Assembly (NCBI GenBank): GCA_020630695.1
Contig: JAHDIS010000012.1
Span: 1-64,000 of the forward strand
DNA length: 64,000 nt
Direction of reading: 5' to 3'
Source of the DNA: Paracoccaceae bacterium
Lineage (GTDB): Bacteria; Pseudomonadota; Alphaproteobacteria; Rhodobacterales; Rhodobacteraceae
Shown here: positions 1 through 9,488 of the stretch, in pieces
Position numbering within the stretch: the stretch's first letter is position 1
Layout: every line of letters begins with the position of its first letter
Position numbers and translations under genes: made by a program
Notes under the pieces: model-generated
Told to the model about the DNA's origin: nothing
The model's input: only the letters and a program-made list of their open reading frames with translations
Database searches by the model: none

Positions 1-188
1 TGGCCGAGTTTTGCCTGATCACACCGCCCATTGGTCTGAACTGCTTTGTGGTGGCTGGTGTGCGGCCCGAACTGTCCGTGCAGGATGTGTTCCGCGGCGT
101 GACGCCGTTCTTTGTGGCTGATGCGATCACAATCGCCTTGTTGGTCAGTTTCCCGGCGATCGTCCTTTGGCTGCCTTCGCTGGCCTGA
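1..188 (+). CDS. TRAP transporter large permease (DctM family), C-terminal fragment
   Basis: Reading from base 3 there is an open frame of 61 codons to the TGA at 186-188, entering from the left edge. The peptide contains TPPIGLNCFVVAGV, the conserved loop near the C-terminus of DctM-type large permeases, then a final hydrophobic helix. The family imports organic acids or other small molecules across the inner membrane together with a periplasmic binding protein and a small DctQ subunit, which would lie outside the window. The substrate cannot be told from this fragment. Confidence 0.85.
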   Translation, partial: AEFCLITPPIGLNCFVVAGVRPELSVQDVFRGVTPFFVADAITIALLVSFPAIVLWLPSLA

Positions 189-233
189 TGGCCGCAAGGC
201 CAGCCTGCAACGCATAAGCAAGAACCCGCTGGA

Positions 234-770
234 TCAGCTGTCCCGGGGTTCAATCTCGACCGCGATCAGGCCCAGATCACGGGCGGTTTGCAAGGACAAC
301 TGGGCGCTGCTCAGGCCGCGTTCTGTCTGGTAGCGCCGGATCGATGCGGCTGTTGTGCCGTCGATAACGCCGGTCACGTTCCCCGCGAAATAACCCCGCG
401 CCGCCAGTGCGCGCTGCACAGAGGCAATGAATTCGGGCGTCATCGCCTCGGCGCAGGGCGCTTCAAAGCGCATCTCGGCCCTTGGTTTGACGATCCGGGG
501 TACGGGTGCGCGACGATAGACAGGGGGGCGCAGAACGGTTCCATCAGGCGCGATTTCCGCCTGAACAACCTGAACTTCGCCCATAACATGTTCGTAGACG
601 GCCGGGGTGACTTCGCGGGCCCAGCATTGACCGCTCTTGTCTGCGGCACTGACCACAGGCGCGGGTGTCGGTGCGGGGGCCGTTTGCGCGCGGGTGACAG
701 AGGGCTGCTGTTCGCTGGAACAGGCCGCAAATGCCAAAAGCGCCGCAAGGGCGATTGGTGTGGGTTTCAT
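234..770 (-). CDS. Lipoprotein with C-terminal peptidoglycan-binding domain
   Basis: The 178-residue product starts with a short signal sequence ending in LLAFAACSS, a lipobox-like site with Cys at residue 17, so it is probably lipid-anchored. A Pro/Ala-rich linker follows. Residues about 110-170 resemble a PG_binding_1 domain (IASVQRALAARGYF, then IDGTTAASIRRYQ and a GL motif), a fold that usually attaches proteins to peptidoglycan. The function is therefore probably cell-wall anchoring or envelope maintenance, but no catalytic domain is visible. It is convergent with the TRAP permease end and has no evident operon partner. Confidence 0.75.
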   Translation of the reverse strand: MKPTPIALAALLAFAACSSEQQPSVTRAQTAPAPTPAPVVSAADKSGQCWAREVTPAVYEHVMGEVQVVQAEIAPDGTVLRPPVYRRAPVPRIVKPRAEMRFEAPCAEAMTPEFIASVQRALAARGYFAGNVTGVIDGTTAASIRRYQTERGLSSAQLSLQTARDLGLIAVEIEPRDS

Positions 771-809
771 ACTGCTCGGGCCTCTTGTCGTGCCTTAGTT
801 TGCGCGAAA

Positions 810-1181
810 CTACCCGTTTTCGGCCTGTGTGGGAAGCGGGCCAGTCAGAAGAGTGTCCAGCAGTGGCGAGATATCCTCAATCTGTTCGGCAATAACATGT
901 ACAACGCCGCCTTCTCGCTGCAATCGGCCCGTCACCCGAAGCAGGCGCCCGGCGATCACGGCACGCCGGTATCGTTCATATAGCTTGCGCCAGACAATGA
1001 CATTCACAGCGCCGGTTTCATCCTCAAGCGTGAGAAAGATGACCCCTTTGGCGGTGCCGGGCCGTTGTCGCAGAATCACAAGACCAGCCACGCAGATCCG
1101 TGCGTTCTGCGGTGGCAGTTCAAGCTGGGCAGCGGTCAGGGCTGCGGGTGGACGGGGCCAGGGGGAGCCGTGGGATTGCAT
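810..1181 (-). CDS. DnaE2 C-terminal OB-fold remnant (probable relic of the error-prone polymerase)
   Basis: From the ATG at 1181 the product is 123 residues. Residues from about 30 ([20 protein letters not shown], then [13 protein letters not shown] and [15 protein letters not shown]) match the extreme C-terminal OB-fold of error-prone DNA polymerase DnaE2, normally about 1,000 residues or more. None of the PHP, palm or fingers regions is present. The frame is open up to 1247, but the ATG at 1181 lies 1 base from a LexA-type box, so the start and promoter geometry are odd. It may be the scar of a large deletion in an imuA-imuB-dnaE2 cassette, or a stand-alone SOS-induced OB protein. Family assignment is firm; function is not. 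Confidence 0.75.
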   Translation of the reverse strand: MQSHGSPWPRPPAALTAAQLELPPQNARICVAGLVILRQRPGTAKGVIFLTLEDETGAVNVIVWRKLYERYRRAVIAGRLLRVTGRLQREGGVVHVIAEQIEDISPLLDTLLTGPLPTQAENG

Positions 1182-1182
1182 G

Positions 1183-1197
1183 GAACATAAGTAGAAC
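1183..1197 (-). promoter_or_regulatory. Putative LexA (SOS) box
   Basis: The plus strand reads GAACATAAGTAGAAC, which on the minus strand is GTTC-N7-GTTC. This is the direct-repeat LexA box described for alphaproteobacteria, with the usual AT-rich spacer. It abuts the start of the DnaE2 remnant and lies about 140 bases upstream of the divergent ferredoxin gene. Alphaproteobacterial dnaE2 cassettes are LexA-regulated, which supports the reading. Confidence 0.7.
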
Positions 1198-1207
1198 ATT
1201 TGAATAG

Positions 1208-1659
<452 letters not shown>

Positions 1660-1660
<1 letters not shown>

Positions 1661-2448
1661 TGCACCGGCGGTCGGGCCTGTCCCGAAGCCGGGCGCCGCG
1701 TCTGCCGTCGTGCCATTGTCGCGGTCTTGCCCGCGGCGCATGGCTGATGACGGGCCTTTGGCTGGCCGGGGCTGCCGCAGCCGAGCAGATTGAGGCTGCG
1801 CGCTATGAGGGCGCTACGGACCGGTATCCGCATGCTGTTCTCGGGGATGCACTCGAGTGGCACACCCTTGTTGTCCGCTTGTCGGATGGGCGCAGCCTGA
1901 AGGCGCGTTATGAACGGCCCGTGGTTTTCGAAGATCTCGAGCCGCGCCTGTTTGATATGGATGCCGATGGCCAGCCTGAAGTGATGGTGATCGAAAGCCA
2001 CGAGACACAAGGCGCGCGTTTGGCATTTTGGGGCTTGGTCGATGGCGCGCTGGCGCCGCTTGCGACGACGCCGTGGATCGGCACGCGGTTTCGCTGGCTC
2101 GCGCCTTTGGGCGCGGCCGATCTGGACGGCGACGGGGTGATGGAATTCGCCTATGTCGATCGTCCGCATTTGGCCAAGACCCTGCGGGTTTGGCGTTATG
2201 TCCCGGACGGGGCGGGCAAAGTGCGTCTGGAGCCGGTTGCAAGCCAGGCCGGATTTTCCAATCACCGCATCGGTTGGGACTATATCGAGGGCGGTATACG
2301 CGATTGCGGGCGCGGGCCCGAGATGGTGTTGGCCAGCGGCAATTGGCGCAGTGTGCAGATTGTCAGATGGGATGGCACGGATTTACGCTCGGAGGCTGTC
2401 AGTGACTACAGCGCGACGGCCATTTCCAAGGCGCTGGCCTGCGGTTGA
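1660..2448 (+). CDS. Secreted FG-GAP/VCBS-repeat-like protein
   Basis: The 262-residue product has two short calcium-loop-like repeats (DMDADGQPEVMVIE and DLDGDGVMEFAYVD) typical of FG-GAP/VCBS beta-propeller blades. A hydrophobic stretch ending LAGAAAAEQ near residue 40 looks like a signal peptide. If so, the ATG at 1747 may be the true start, since the 1660 start gives an unusually long Arg-rich leader. The 1660 ATG overlaps the ferredoxin stop by one base, which favours translational coupling. Likely periplasmic; the function is unknown and an electron-transfer link to the ferredoxin is only suggested by position. Confidence 0.7.
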
Positions 2449-2480
2449 TCCTGCGCTGATGCCTGAAGTTCAAATTGGAC

Positions 2481-2511
2481 GGCAGAAAAGGGGCTTTGCC
2501 CCTCTGCCGCA
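2481..2511. repeat. Rhodobacterales-type intergenic hairpin, copy 1
   Basis: AGGGGC-TTT-GCCCCT forms a 6-bp stem with a 3-base loop. Outside it, GGCAGA pairs with TCTGCC, leaving a 3-base bulge. The following bases (CACCCCAGAGT) resemble the tail of a short GC-rich repeat I recognise between genes in this order. It lies after the VCBS-like gene and may act as a terminator. A second copy is at 13174-13190. Confidence 0.5.
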
Positions 2512-2631
2512 TGCGGCATTCACCCCAGAGTGGATTGTGCAGAGAAGAAAGCAAAAATGCCGCGCAGCCGGGCGCGCGTCATCGCGAAATGGGTCTTTGC
2601 TTTCGGCGCGCCGCGCACTACGCCTTGGATC

Positions 2632-3438
2632 ATGAAGATATTGTTTCTTGGGGATGTCATGGGCCGCGCCGGCCGCGCCGCCGTGACCGAGCGGTTGGCC
2701 GCATTGCGCGCGGACTGGGGCTTGGATTTCGTCGTGATCAACGGCGAAAACGCAAGCAATGGCGCCGGGCTGACCGCCCGTCATGCGCAGGCCATGCTGG
2801 ACGCCGGTGCTGATGTGATCACGCTGGGCGATCACGCCTTTGACCAGAAGGAAATGTTGCAGTTCATCGATGAAGAGCCACGCATCCTGCGCCCGATGAA
2901 TTTCGCCAAGCAGGCGCCCGGCCGCGGTGCAGGGCTGTTTTCTGATCGCCGCGGGCGCAAGGTGCTGGTGGCGCAGGTTCTGGGGCAGGTGTTCATGAAG
3001 CGGGCCTATGATGATCCGTTTTCCGCTGTGGACGATGTGTTGCGCCGGCTTGGGGGGCAGGCACAGGCCCGTCTGATCGATGTGCATTGTGAGGCGACAT
3101 CGGAAAAGATGGGTATGGGTCATTTCTGCGATGGCCGGGCCAGTCTGGTTGTGGGCACGCATACGCATGTGCCCACAGGGGATGCGCAGATATTGCCCGG
3201 TGGGACCGCTTTTTTGAGTGATGCCGGCATGTGCGGAGACTACAATTCCGTCATTGGCATGGAAAAAGCCGAACCGATGCGGCGCTTCGTGACCGGCATG
3301 GCCAAGGCCCGGTTCACCCCGGCGCTTGGCGAAGCGACGCTAAGCGGGGTTTATGTTGAGACCGACGACAGGACCGGCAAGGCCACACGCATTTGCATGG
3401 TGCGGCAGGGTGGGCGGCTGGAGCAATCCGGGCCGTGA
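2632..3438 (+). CDS. YmdB/TIGR00282-family metallophosphoesterase
   Basis: The 268-residue protein begins MKILFLGDVMGRAGR and contains INGENASNG, LGDHAFD, DVHCEATSEK and GTHTHVPTGD. These are the metal-binding motifs of the YmdB family of calcineurin-like phosphoesterases, which hydrolyse 2',3'-cyclic nucleotides in characterised members. Length is typical for the family. The start at 2632 matches the family N-terminus; the open frame extends upstream to 2530 without homology. The last bases overlap the GTG start of the next gene by 4 bases, so the two are probably co-translated. The physiological substrate here is unknown. Confidence 0.9.
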   Translation: MKILFLGDVMGRAGRAAVTERLAALRADWGLDFVVINGENASNGAGLTARHAQAMLDAGADVITLGDHAFDQKEMLQFIDEEPRILRPMNFAKQAPGRGAGLFSDRRGRKVLVAQVLGQVFMKRAYDDPFSAVDDVLRRLGGQAQARLIDVHCEATSEKMGMGHFCDGRASLVVGTHTHVPTGDAQILPGGTAFLSDAGMCGDYNSVIGMEKAEPMRRFVTGMAKARFTPALGEATLSGVYVETDDRTGKATRICMVRQGGRLEQSGP

Positions 3439-4355
3439 AAGCGGCCTTGCCCTTTCTTGCGCTTGCGCTGATCGGTGCGGCATGGGGCGCGACGCAGCCG
3501 CTGGCCAAGATCGCGGTCTCTGACGGCTATCGCCATGTGGGCATCCTGTTCTGGCAGAACGGCATAATCGCGGTTTTTCTGGGGGCGATCTGCCTGTTGC
3601 GGGGCCGAGCGCTGCCAATCACAGGTGGCGCGTTTCAGCGCTATTTTGTAATTTCCTTGATCGGTACGGTTTTGCCGGGCATCGCGTCTTACAGCGCTGC
3701 CGTGTATTTGCCGTCCGGTGTTCTGTCGATCCTTCTGAGCGCTGTGCCGATGCTCGCGTTTCCGGTCGCTCTGATCATGGGCAACGACAATTTCGCGCTG
3801 CGGCGACTGCTGGGGCTGGCCTTGGGGTTTTGTGGGGTCATGCTTCTGGTGCTGCCGCAGGAAGGGTTGCCGGCAAGCGTGTCGTCGTTCTGGGTGGCGA
3901 TCGCGCTGCTGGCTTCGGCCTGCTATGCGATCGAAGGCAACTACGTGGCGCGCTACGGCACGGCGGGACTGGATCCGATGCAGGTTTTGACCGGTGCTTC
4001 CATAATCGGCATGGGGCTGACTGGCCCGGCGGCGCTCTGGATGGGGCAGTTTATCATTCCGGGTGCAAACTGGAGCGCGCCGGACAGCGCAATTGTCGCG
4101 TCATCACTGCTGCATGGGCTGGCCTATGCCGGATATGTCGGTCTGGTCGGATGGGCCGGGTCGGTTTTCGCAGTTCAGGTTGCCTATCTTGTCACCTTGT
4201 TCGGGGTCACATGGGCGATTTTGCTGCTGGGAGAGAGTTATTCCGGTTGGTTTTGGGCGGCATTTGTTACGATGCTGGCGGGCATGGCGCTGGTGCAGCC
4301 CCGGCCCAAACAGCTTGTGCCCGATCAGGACGCAGGCCAGAATAGACCAAAATAA
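3435..4355 (+). CDS. DMT-superfamily (EamA-type) transporter
   Basis: Starting from the GTG at 3435, the 306-residue product has about ten hydrophobic segments in two repeats, the layout of EamA drug/metabolite transporters. The first repeat starts FLALALIGAAWGATQPLAKIA. It is an inner-membrane protein, probably an exporter of a small metabolite, with the substrate not predictable. It overlaps the phosphoesterase gene by four bases (GTGA), which decides the start, and is followed 21 bases later by another permease gene. Confidence 0.85.
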   Translation: MKAALPFLALALIGAAWGATQPLAKIAVSDGYRHVGILFWQNGIIAVFLGAICLLRGRALPITGGAFQRYFVISLIGTVLPGIASYSAAVYLPSGVLSILLSAVPMLAFPVALIMGNDNFALRRLLGLALGFCGVMLLVLPQEGLPASVSSFWVAIALLASACYAIEGNYVARYGTAGLDPMQVLTGASIIGMGLTGPAALWMGQFIIPGANWSAPDSAIVASSLLHGLAYAGYVGLVGWAGSVFAVQVAYLVTLFGVTWAILLLGESYSGWFWAAFVTMLAGMALVQPRPKQLVPDQDAGQNRPK

Positions 4356-4376
4356 GAGCAAGGGTACCACAGGCCA

Positions 4377-6164
4377 ATGGAACTGATCACCCTCAGCCAG
4401 AATGGGCAGGCTTTGGTTGCGCTGATTGTCGTAATCGTCATGTTCATTCTGTTTCTGCGTGAAAGCTACCCGACCGAGGTTACCGCAATGGGCGGCGTCG
4501 CGGTTTTGCTGGTGCTTGGTGTTTTGCCCTATGATGCGGCGCTGGGTGTGCTGAGTAATCCGGCACCTTGGACAATTGCGGCGATGTTCATTGTCATGGG
4601 CGCGCTTGTTCGCACCGGCGCGTTGGATGCTTTCACCAACTTTGCTCAGGCTCAGGTCGTGCGACGACCCATCCGGGCAATGGGCGGAATTCTGGCGGTT
4701 GTGGTTGTGGCCTCAGCCTTCATGAACAACACGCCGGTGGTTGTCGTGATGCTGCCGATCTTTGTGCAGATCGCCAATTCTCTGGGAATTTCGCCGTCAA
4801 AGCTACTTATCCCTTTGAGTTACATGGCAATTCTTGGCGGTACTACGACGCTGATCGGTACCTCGACGAACCTGCTGGTCGATGGTGTGGCGCGTTCGGC
4901 AAATGTCGAAGGATGGGAGCCGTTCACTATTTTCGAGGTCACGCCGCTGGCGGCGATACTGGTGATCTGGGGCATGATCTATCTGGTTCTTGTGGGGCGC
5001 TTCCTGTTGCCGGATCGGACCTCTTTGGCGGGCATGCTCTCTGACCGAACCAAGATGAAGTTCTTTACCGAAGCCGTGATCCCGCCTGAAAGTAACATCG
5101 TGGGGCGTGACGTTCTGGGCGTGCAGCTGTTCAAAAGAGAGGGCGTCCGGCTGGTTGACGTTATCCGCGGCGATGCGTCGTTGCGGCGCAATCTGCAGGG
5201 CGTGTCCTTGCAGGTGGGTGACCGGGTTGTGTTGCGCACACAGATGACAGAACTGCTCAGCCTGCAGCGCAACAAAGAGCTAAAACGCGTGGATCAGGTT
5301 TCGGCCACCGAGACCTCGACGGTCGAAGTTCTGATTACGCCGGGATGCAAGATGGTGGGCCGCAGCCTTGGCGCGCTGCGCCTGCGCCGCCGCTACGGTG
5401 TCTATCCGCTGGCGGTGCATCGCCGGAACCAGAATATTGGCCGCCAACTGGACGAACTGGTTGTGCGCGTGGGCGATACGCTTCTGATCGAAGGTGCCCC
5501 GGACGACATTCAGAGACTGGCCGAGGACATGGATCTTGTCGATGTCTCGCAGCCGTCCGCGCGGGCCTACCGGCGCGGCCACGCGCCGATTGCGCTGCTG
5601 GCTCTGGCGGCCATCGTGGTGCTTTCGGCCCTTGGGATCGCACCGATTCTGGCGCTTGCTGTGGTCGCGGTTGCCTTGGTCTTGCTGACCCGCTGTATCG
5701 ATGCGGACGAGGCGTTTTCTTTTGTCGAAGGGCAGTTGCTGGCTTTGATCTTTGCCATGCTGGCGATTGGTGCTGCCTTGGAAGCCTCTGGCGCGGTGCA
5801 AATGATCGTCGAGACGATCGCCCCCTATATGCAGGGATTGCATCCGGTTTTGCTGGTCTGGGCAATCTACATGCTCACATCTGTTCTGACCGAGACAGTT
5901 AGCAACAATGCGGTTGCAGTGGTGGTCACGCCGATTGCGATTTCCCTGGGGCAGGCGATTGGCGTTGATCCGCGCCCCTTGGTGGTGGCGGTCATGGTGG
6001 CCGCGTCCTGCAGCTTTGCCACGCCTATCGGATACCAGACCAATACGCTGGTTTACGGTCCGGGCGGGTACAAGTTTTCCGATTTCATCAAGGTTGGCCT
6101 ACCGCTGAACCTGAGCGTTGGCGTTTTGGCGTCACTGCTCATCCCATGGTTTTGGCCGCTCTAA
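4377..6164 (+). CDS. SLC13-family permease with two TrkA-C (RCK) domains
   Basis: The 595-residue protein has hydrophobic helices at about residues 10-200 and 405-595, separated by a soluble part. The soluble part carries two TrkA_C-like units (about 215-290 and 300-390; for example VGRDVLGVQL and VGRSLGALRLRRRYGVY). Motifs MNNTPVVVVMLP and GTSTNLLVDG, and their repeat ETVSNNAVAVVVTPI, are typical of the DASS/SLC13 anion symporter fold. Members with RCK domains are usually annotated as sulfate or other divalent-anion transporters. It is convergent with mazG. Substrate is inferred only at family level. Confidence 0.85.
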   Translation: MELITLSQNGQALVALIVVIVMFILFLRESYPTEVTAMGGVAVLLVLGVLPYDAALGVLSNPAPWTIAAMFIVMGALVRTGALDAFTNFAQAQVVRRPIRAMGGILAVVVVASAFMNNTPVVVVMLPIFVQIANSLGISPSKLLIPLSYMAILGGTTTLIGTSTNLLVDGVARSANVEGWEPFTIFEVTPLAAILVIWGMIYLVLVGRFLLPDRTSLAGMLSDRTKMKFFTEAVIPPESNIVGRDVLGVQLFKREGVRLVDVIRGDASLRRNLQGVSLQVGDRVVLRTQMTELLSLQRNKELKRVDQVSATETSTVEVLITPGCKMVGRSLGALRLRRRYGVYPLAVHRRNQNIGRQLDELVVRVGDTLLIEGAPDDIQRLAEDMDLVDVSQPSARAYRRGHAPIALLALAAIVVLSALGIAPILALAVVAVALVLLTRCIDADEAFSFVEGQLLALIFAMLAIGAALEASGAVQMIVETIAPYMQGLHPVLLVWAIYMLTSVLTETVSNNAVAVVVTPIAISLGQAIGVDPRPLVVAVMVAASCSFATPIGYQTNTLVYGPGGYKFSDFIKVGLPLNLSVGVLASLLIPWFWPL

Positions 6165-6173
6165 GCGGCGGTC

Positions 6174-6983
6174 TCAGCCCGCTTTTTCCTGCGCCTTGGC
6201 AGCGTCCCAAAGCGCATCCATTTCCTCAAGATTGCTATCTTTGGGGGTTCGGCCTTGTTCAGCAAGCGCGCGTTCAATCGATTCAAACCGCCGGGTGAAT
6301 TTGGCGTTTGCAGCGCGCAGTGCTTCCTCGGGGTCGATTTTGAGGTGCCGTGCCAAGTTCGCCATGACAAAGAGCAGATCGCCGAATTCTTCGCGCTGGT
6401 GCGCGGGATCGTCTGCCTCGCGCAGTTCCTGAGCTTCTTCGACGATCTTGTCGATCACCTCGTCTGTTGATGGCCAGTCAAAGCCGACCCGCGCCGCGCG
6501 CTTTTGCAGTTTGACAGCGCGCATCAAGGCCGGAAGGCCCAAGGCCACGTCATCCAGAACACCGCCCCGTGCCTTTGCTGCGCGCTCGGCGGCCTTGATG
6601 GCTTCCCAGTCGGCGGTTTGCTGCTCTGCCGATTTGTCCCGGGTTTCATCGCCAAAAACATGGGGGTGACGCGCGACCATTTTGTCAGACATGCCGTCGG
6701 CGACCTCGTCAAAGGTGAACAGGCCCTTTTCACTGGCCATCTGGGCATGGAAGACGGACTGGAACAGCAAATCGCCCAGTTCGCCTTTCAACTCGTCCCA
6801 TGCGCTGCGTTCGATCGCATCGGCCACTTCATAGGCCTCTTCGATTGTGTAGGGCGCGATGGTCGAGAAATCCTGTTCGATGTCCCAAGGACAACCTGTT
6901 TCAGGATCGCGCAGACGGCGCATGATTTCCAGCAATCGCGGCATGCCGCCCTTTGGATTGTGGATCAAATCATCATTGGTCAT
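6174..6983 (-). CDS. mazG: Nucleoside triphosphate pyrophosphohydrolase MazG
   Basis: The 269-residue product contains LLEIMRRLRDPETGCPWD and the MazG EExxE...ExxD metal-binding helices in both halves (TIEEAYEVADAIE, ELGDLLFQSVFH, then EEFGDLLFVMANLARHL). It hydrolyses (d)NTPs, especially non-canonical ones, to monophosphate and pyrophosphate in the cytoplasm. Length agrees with the two-domain E. coli-type enzyme. The gene is convergent with the SLC13 permease, 9 bases away, and divergent from the first amidohydrolase. Confidence 0.95.
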   Translation of the reverse strand: MTNDDLIHNPKGGMPRLLEIMRRLRDPETGCPWDIEQDFSTIAPYTIEEAYEVADAIERSAWDELKGELGDLLFQSVFHAQMASEKGLFTFDEVADGMSDKMVARHPHVFGDETRDKSAEQQTADWEAIKAAERAAKARGGVLDDVALGLPALMRAVKLQKRAARVGFDWPSTDEVIDKIVEEAQELREADDPAHQREEFGDLLFVMANLARHLKIDPEEALRAANAKFTRRFESIERALAEQGRTPKDSNLEEMDALWDAAKAQEKAG

Positions 6984-7045
6984 TGCACCCTCCGGCGTTT
7001 CGCGCTTGCCTATCCCTGATGCAGCCGCTGCAAGGAGTCCAGTAC

Positions 7046-8200
7046 ATGCCCGTGATTAACCGCATTGCCGCCAAGGCCGACGAAATGGCTGGTTGGAGAC
7101 GACACTTGCACCAGCACCCGGAATTGTCGCTCGACTGTCATGAAACCGCAGCCTTTGTGGCCGAGCGTTTGCGCGAATTCGGGGTGGACGAAATCCACAC
7201 TGAAATTGCGACGTCCGGACTGGTTGGGATCATCAACGGGCAGGGAAGCGGACCTGTGACCGGCCTGCGGGCGGACATGGACGCTTTGCCGATGGAGGAA
7301 ACAACGGGCGCGCCCTGGGCCAGCAAAATCCCCGGAAGGATGCATGCATGCGGTCATGACGGGCATACGGCGATGTTGCTGGGGGCGGCGCAATATCTGG
7401 CGGAAACGCGTAACTTCAAAGGCCGCGTCGCATTGATCTTTCAGCCCGCCGAGGAAACGGTCGGCGGGGGGCGCATCATGGTCGAAGAGGGCATCATGGA
7501 GCGGTTCGGCATCGAAGAAGTCTATGCTCTGCATACAGATCCCTTCGGTGATCTGGGCGAGTTTCGAACCTGTGCAGGCCCCATCATGGCAGCGGTGGAT
7601 GATTTCACGATCATAGTCAAAGGTAAGGGCGGCCACGCGGCCTATCCACACGCCTGCATCGATCCAATGCCCTGTGCACTGGCCATCGGTCAGGCAATGC
7701 AGACCATTGTTGCACGCAATATCAACCCGTTGAAACCATTGGTTGTCTCTGTAACGCAGGTGCATGGTGGCACCGCGTTCAACATCATTCCCGAAAATGT
7801 AACGCTGTCGGGCACTGTGCGCAGTCTTGATCCTGAGTTGCGCGATCTGGCTGAGCAACGCATCAAAACGATCGCGGATGGACAGGCGGCGGCCTACGGG
7901 TTGACGGCATCGGTCGACTATCGGCGCAACTATCCAGCCACGATCAATCATGCCGAGCAGACGGCGCGGGCGGTGGATGTCGCGCGTGCGGTTTCGGGAT
8001 CGGTGATTGATGATCTGCCGCCGGAAATGGGCGCCGAAGATTTTTCCTACATGCTGAACGCCCGGCCCGGATCGTTTCTGTTTCTTGGCCAAGGCAAGGG
8101 CCCTTCGGTGCATCATTCCGAGTTTGACTTCAACGATGAAGCCGCCCCGATCGGGGCAAGTTTCTTTGCAAGGTTGATCGAGACACGGCACGCCGGTTGA
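7046..8200 (+). CDS. M20-family amidohydrolase, copy 1 (hippurate/N-acyl amino acid hydrolase-like)
   Basis: The 384-residue enzyme has the M20D metal ligands C102 and H104 in HACGHDGH, the E136-E137 pair in FQPAEE, H163, and a late HH motif. Such enzymes cleave N-acyl amino acids or similar amides in the cytoplasm. An AAGGAG site 10 bases upstream fixes the start at 7046. It is a tandem paralogue of the next gene, with matching spacing of all ligands. Around H163 it reads ALHTDPFGD, where copy 2 has the usual IHNMPG, so substrate specificity may have drifted. Confidence 0.88.
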   Translation: MPVINRIAAKADEMAGWRRHLHQHPELSLDCHETAAFVAERLREFGVDEIHTEIATSGLVGIINGQGSGPVTGLRADMDALPMEETTGAPWASKIPGRMHACGHDGHTAMLLGAAQYLAETRNFKGRVALIFQPAEETVGGGRIMVEEGIMERFGIEEVYALHTDPFGDLGEFRTCAGPIMAAVDDFTIIVKGKGGHAAYPHACIDPMPCALAIGQAMQTIVARNINPLKPLVVSVTQVHGGTAFNIIPENVTLSGTVRSLDPELRDLAEQRIKTIADGQAAAYGLTASVDYRRNYPATINHAEQTARAVDVARAVSGSVIDDLPPEMGAEDFSYMLNARPGSFLFLGQGKGPSVHHSEFDFNDEAAPIGASFFARLIETRHAG

Positions 8201-8255
8201 ACAGGGTTGCGCGCGCCGCGAATTCAGGATTGGCTGGCGGCAAAGGAGAGCCCTC

Positions 8256-9422
8256 ATGCCCACCATCAATTCCATCGCGGCGATGTCCGAAGAAATGAAA
8301 ACCTGGCGCCGCTATCTGCACCGGAATCCGGAACTGGGGCTTGAGTGTCACAAGACGGCGGCCTTTGTCGTGGACAGGCTCAAGGAGTTCGGAATCACCG
8401 ACATCCACACCGGGATTGCCACATCGGGTGTCGTGGCGATCATCGAAGGTCGGGGGGAGGGTCCAACCATTGGTCTTCGCGCAGACATGGATGCTCTGCC
8501 GATGGATGATCTGTCAGGCTGCGAATGGTCCAGCGAAGTGCCGGGACTGGCGCATACCTGTGGCCACGATGGCCACACCACCATGTTGCTGGGTGCTGCA
8601 AAGTACCTTGCTGAAACGCGCAATTTTTCGGGGCGTGTCGCCTTGATTTTCCAGCCCGCCGAAGAAAACGAAGGTGGGGGCCGCATCATGGTCGAAGAGG
8701 GCATGATGGATCGGTTCGACATCAAGGAAGTCTACGGTATTCACAACATGCCCGGCGAGACCGCGGGCCATATCCACACCAATGGGGATGCTTTGCTGGC
8801 CGGGGTTGATGAATTCACGATCACGCTCACCGGGCAGGGCGGGCACGGCGCGATGCCGTATCAGACCAGAGATCCGGTTTTGTGCGCGGCTTCCATGGTG
8901 CAGGCCTTGCAAAGCATCGTATCGAGAAACGTCGACGCCTTGGAACGGCTGGTTGTTTCAGTCACACAGATCCACACAGGTACGGCAATGAACATCGTGC
9001 CTGAGACCGCCATGATCAACGGAACGGTGCGCTATTTCGACAAAGATGTGCAGGCCGTCGTCAAAGAACGCATGGCAGAGATTGCAGAGTATCAGGCCAA
9101 GAGTTTTGGCATGCAGGCCAGCCTCGATTATGTCGAAGGGTATCCGCCGACGATCAACCATCCGGACCAAGCAGGTTTCGCGGCCAGTGTTGCACGCGAC
9201 GTTGTGGGCGCGGACGCGGTTCGTGATGATTGCGATCCAATCATGCCGGGCGAGGATTTCGCCTATATGCTCGAAGCGCGACCCGGAGCGTACCTGTTTC
9301 TGGGGCAGGGTGACACGCAGGGCTGCCATCATCCGGCATATGATTTCAACGATGACATTGCGCCGATCGGGGCCAGCTTCTTTGCCCGTCTGATCGAAAA
9401 GGCGCTTCCGGTAAGCAGCTGA
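8256..9422 (+). CDS. M20-family amidohydrolase, copy 2 (hippurate/N-acyl amino acid hydrolase-like)
   Basis: This 388-residue protein is collinear with the preceding gene product. It has C102 and H104 in HTCGHDGH, E136-E137 in FQPAEE, H163 in the canonical IHNMPG, and HHPAYDFND near the end. A GGAGAG site precedes the ATG. It lies 55 bases after copy 1 and 66 bases before the ureohydrolase gene, so the three probably form one operon working on N-acylated or guanidino/amide compounds. The actual substrate cannot be fixed from sequence. Confidence 0.9.
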   Translation: MPTINSIAAMSEEMKTWRRYLHRNPELGLECHKTAAFVVDRLKEFGITDIHTGIATSGVVAIIEGRGEGPTIGLRADMDALPMDDLSGCEWSSEVPGLAHTCGHDGHTTMLLGAAKYLAETRNFSGRVALIFQPAEENEGGGRIMVEEGMMDRFDIKEVYGIHNMPGETAGHIHTNGDALLAGVDEFTITLTGQGGHGAMPYQTRDPVLCAASMVQALQSIVSRNVDALERLVVSVTQIHTGTAMNIVPETAMINGTVRYFDKDVQAVVKERMAEIAEYQAKSFGMQASLDYVEGYPPTINHPDQAGFAASVARDVVGADAVRDDCDPIMPGEDFAYMLEARPGAYLFLGQGDTQGCHHPAYDFNDDIAPIGASFFARLIEKALPVSS

Positions 9423-9488
9423 TAAGGCGTCATATTTGCTTCTGCCTTGGCACGTCTTGGCGAGGCATCAAAATTTAGGGGACACGAC

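Noticed and set aside
241..262. GGTTCAATCTC resembling a tRNA T-loop
   Set aside because: It lies inside the lipoprotein gene, with no acceptor stem or anticodon arm around it.
7010..8275. A 421-codon minus-strand frame opposite the first amidohydrolase
   Set aside because: The plus-strand M20 motifs are complete; the antisense frame reflects codon bias only.
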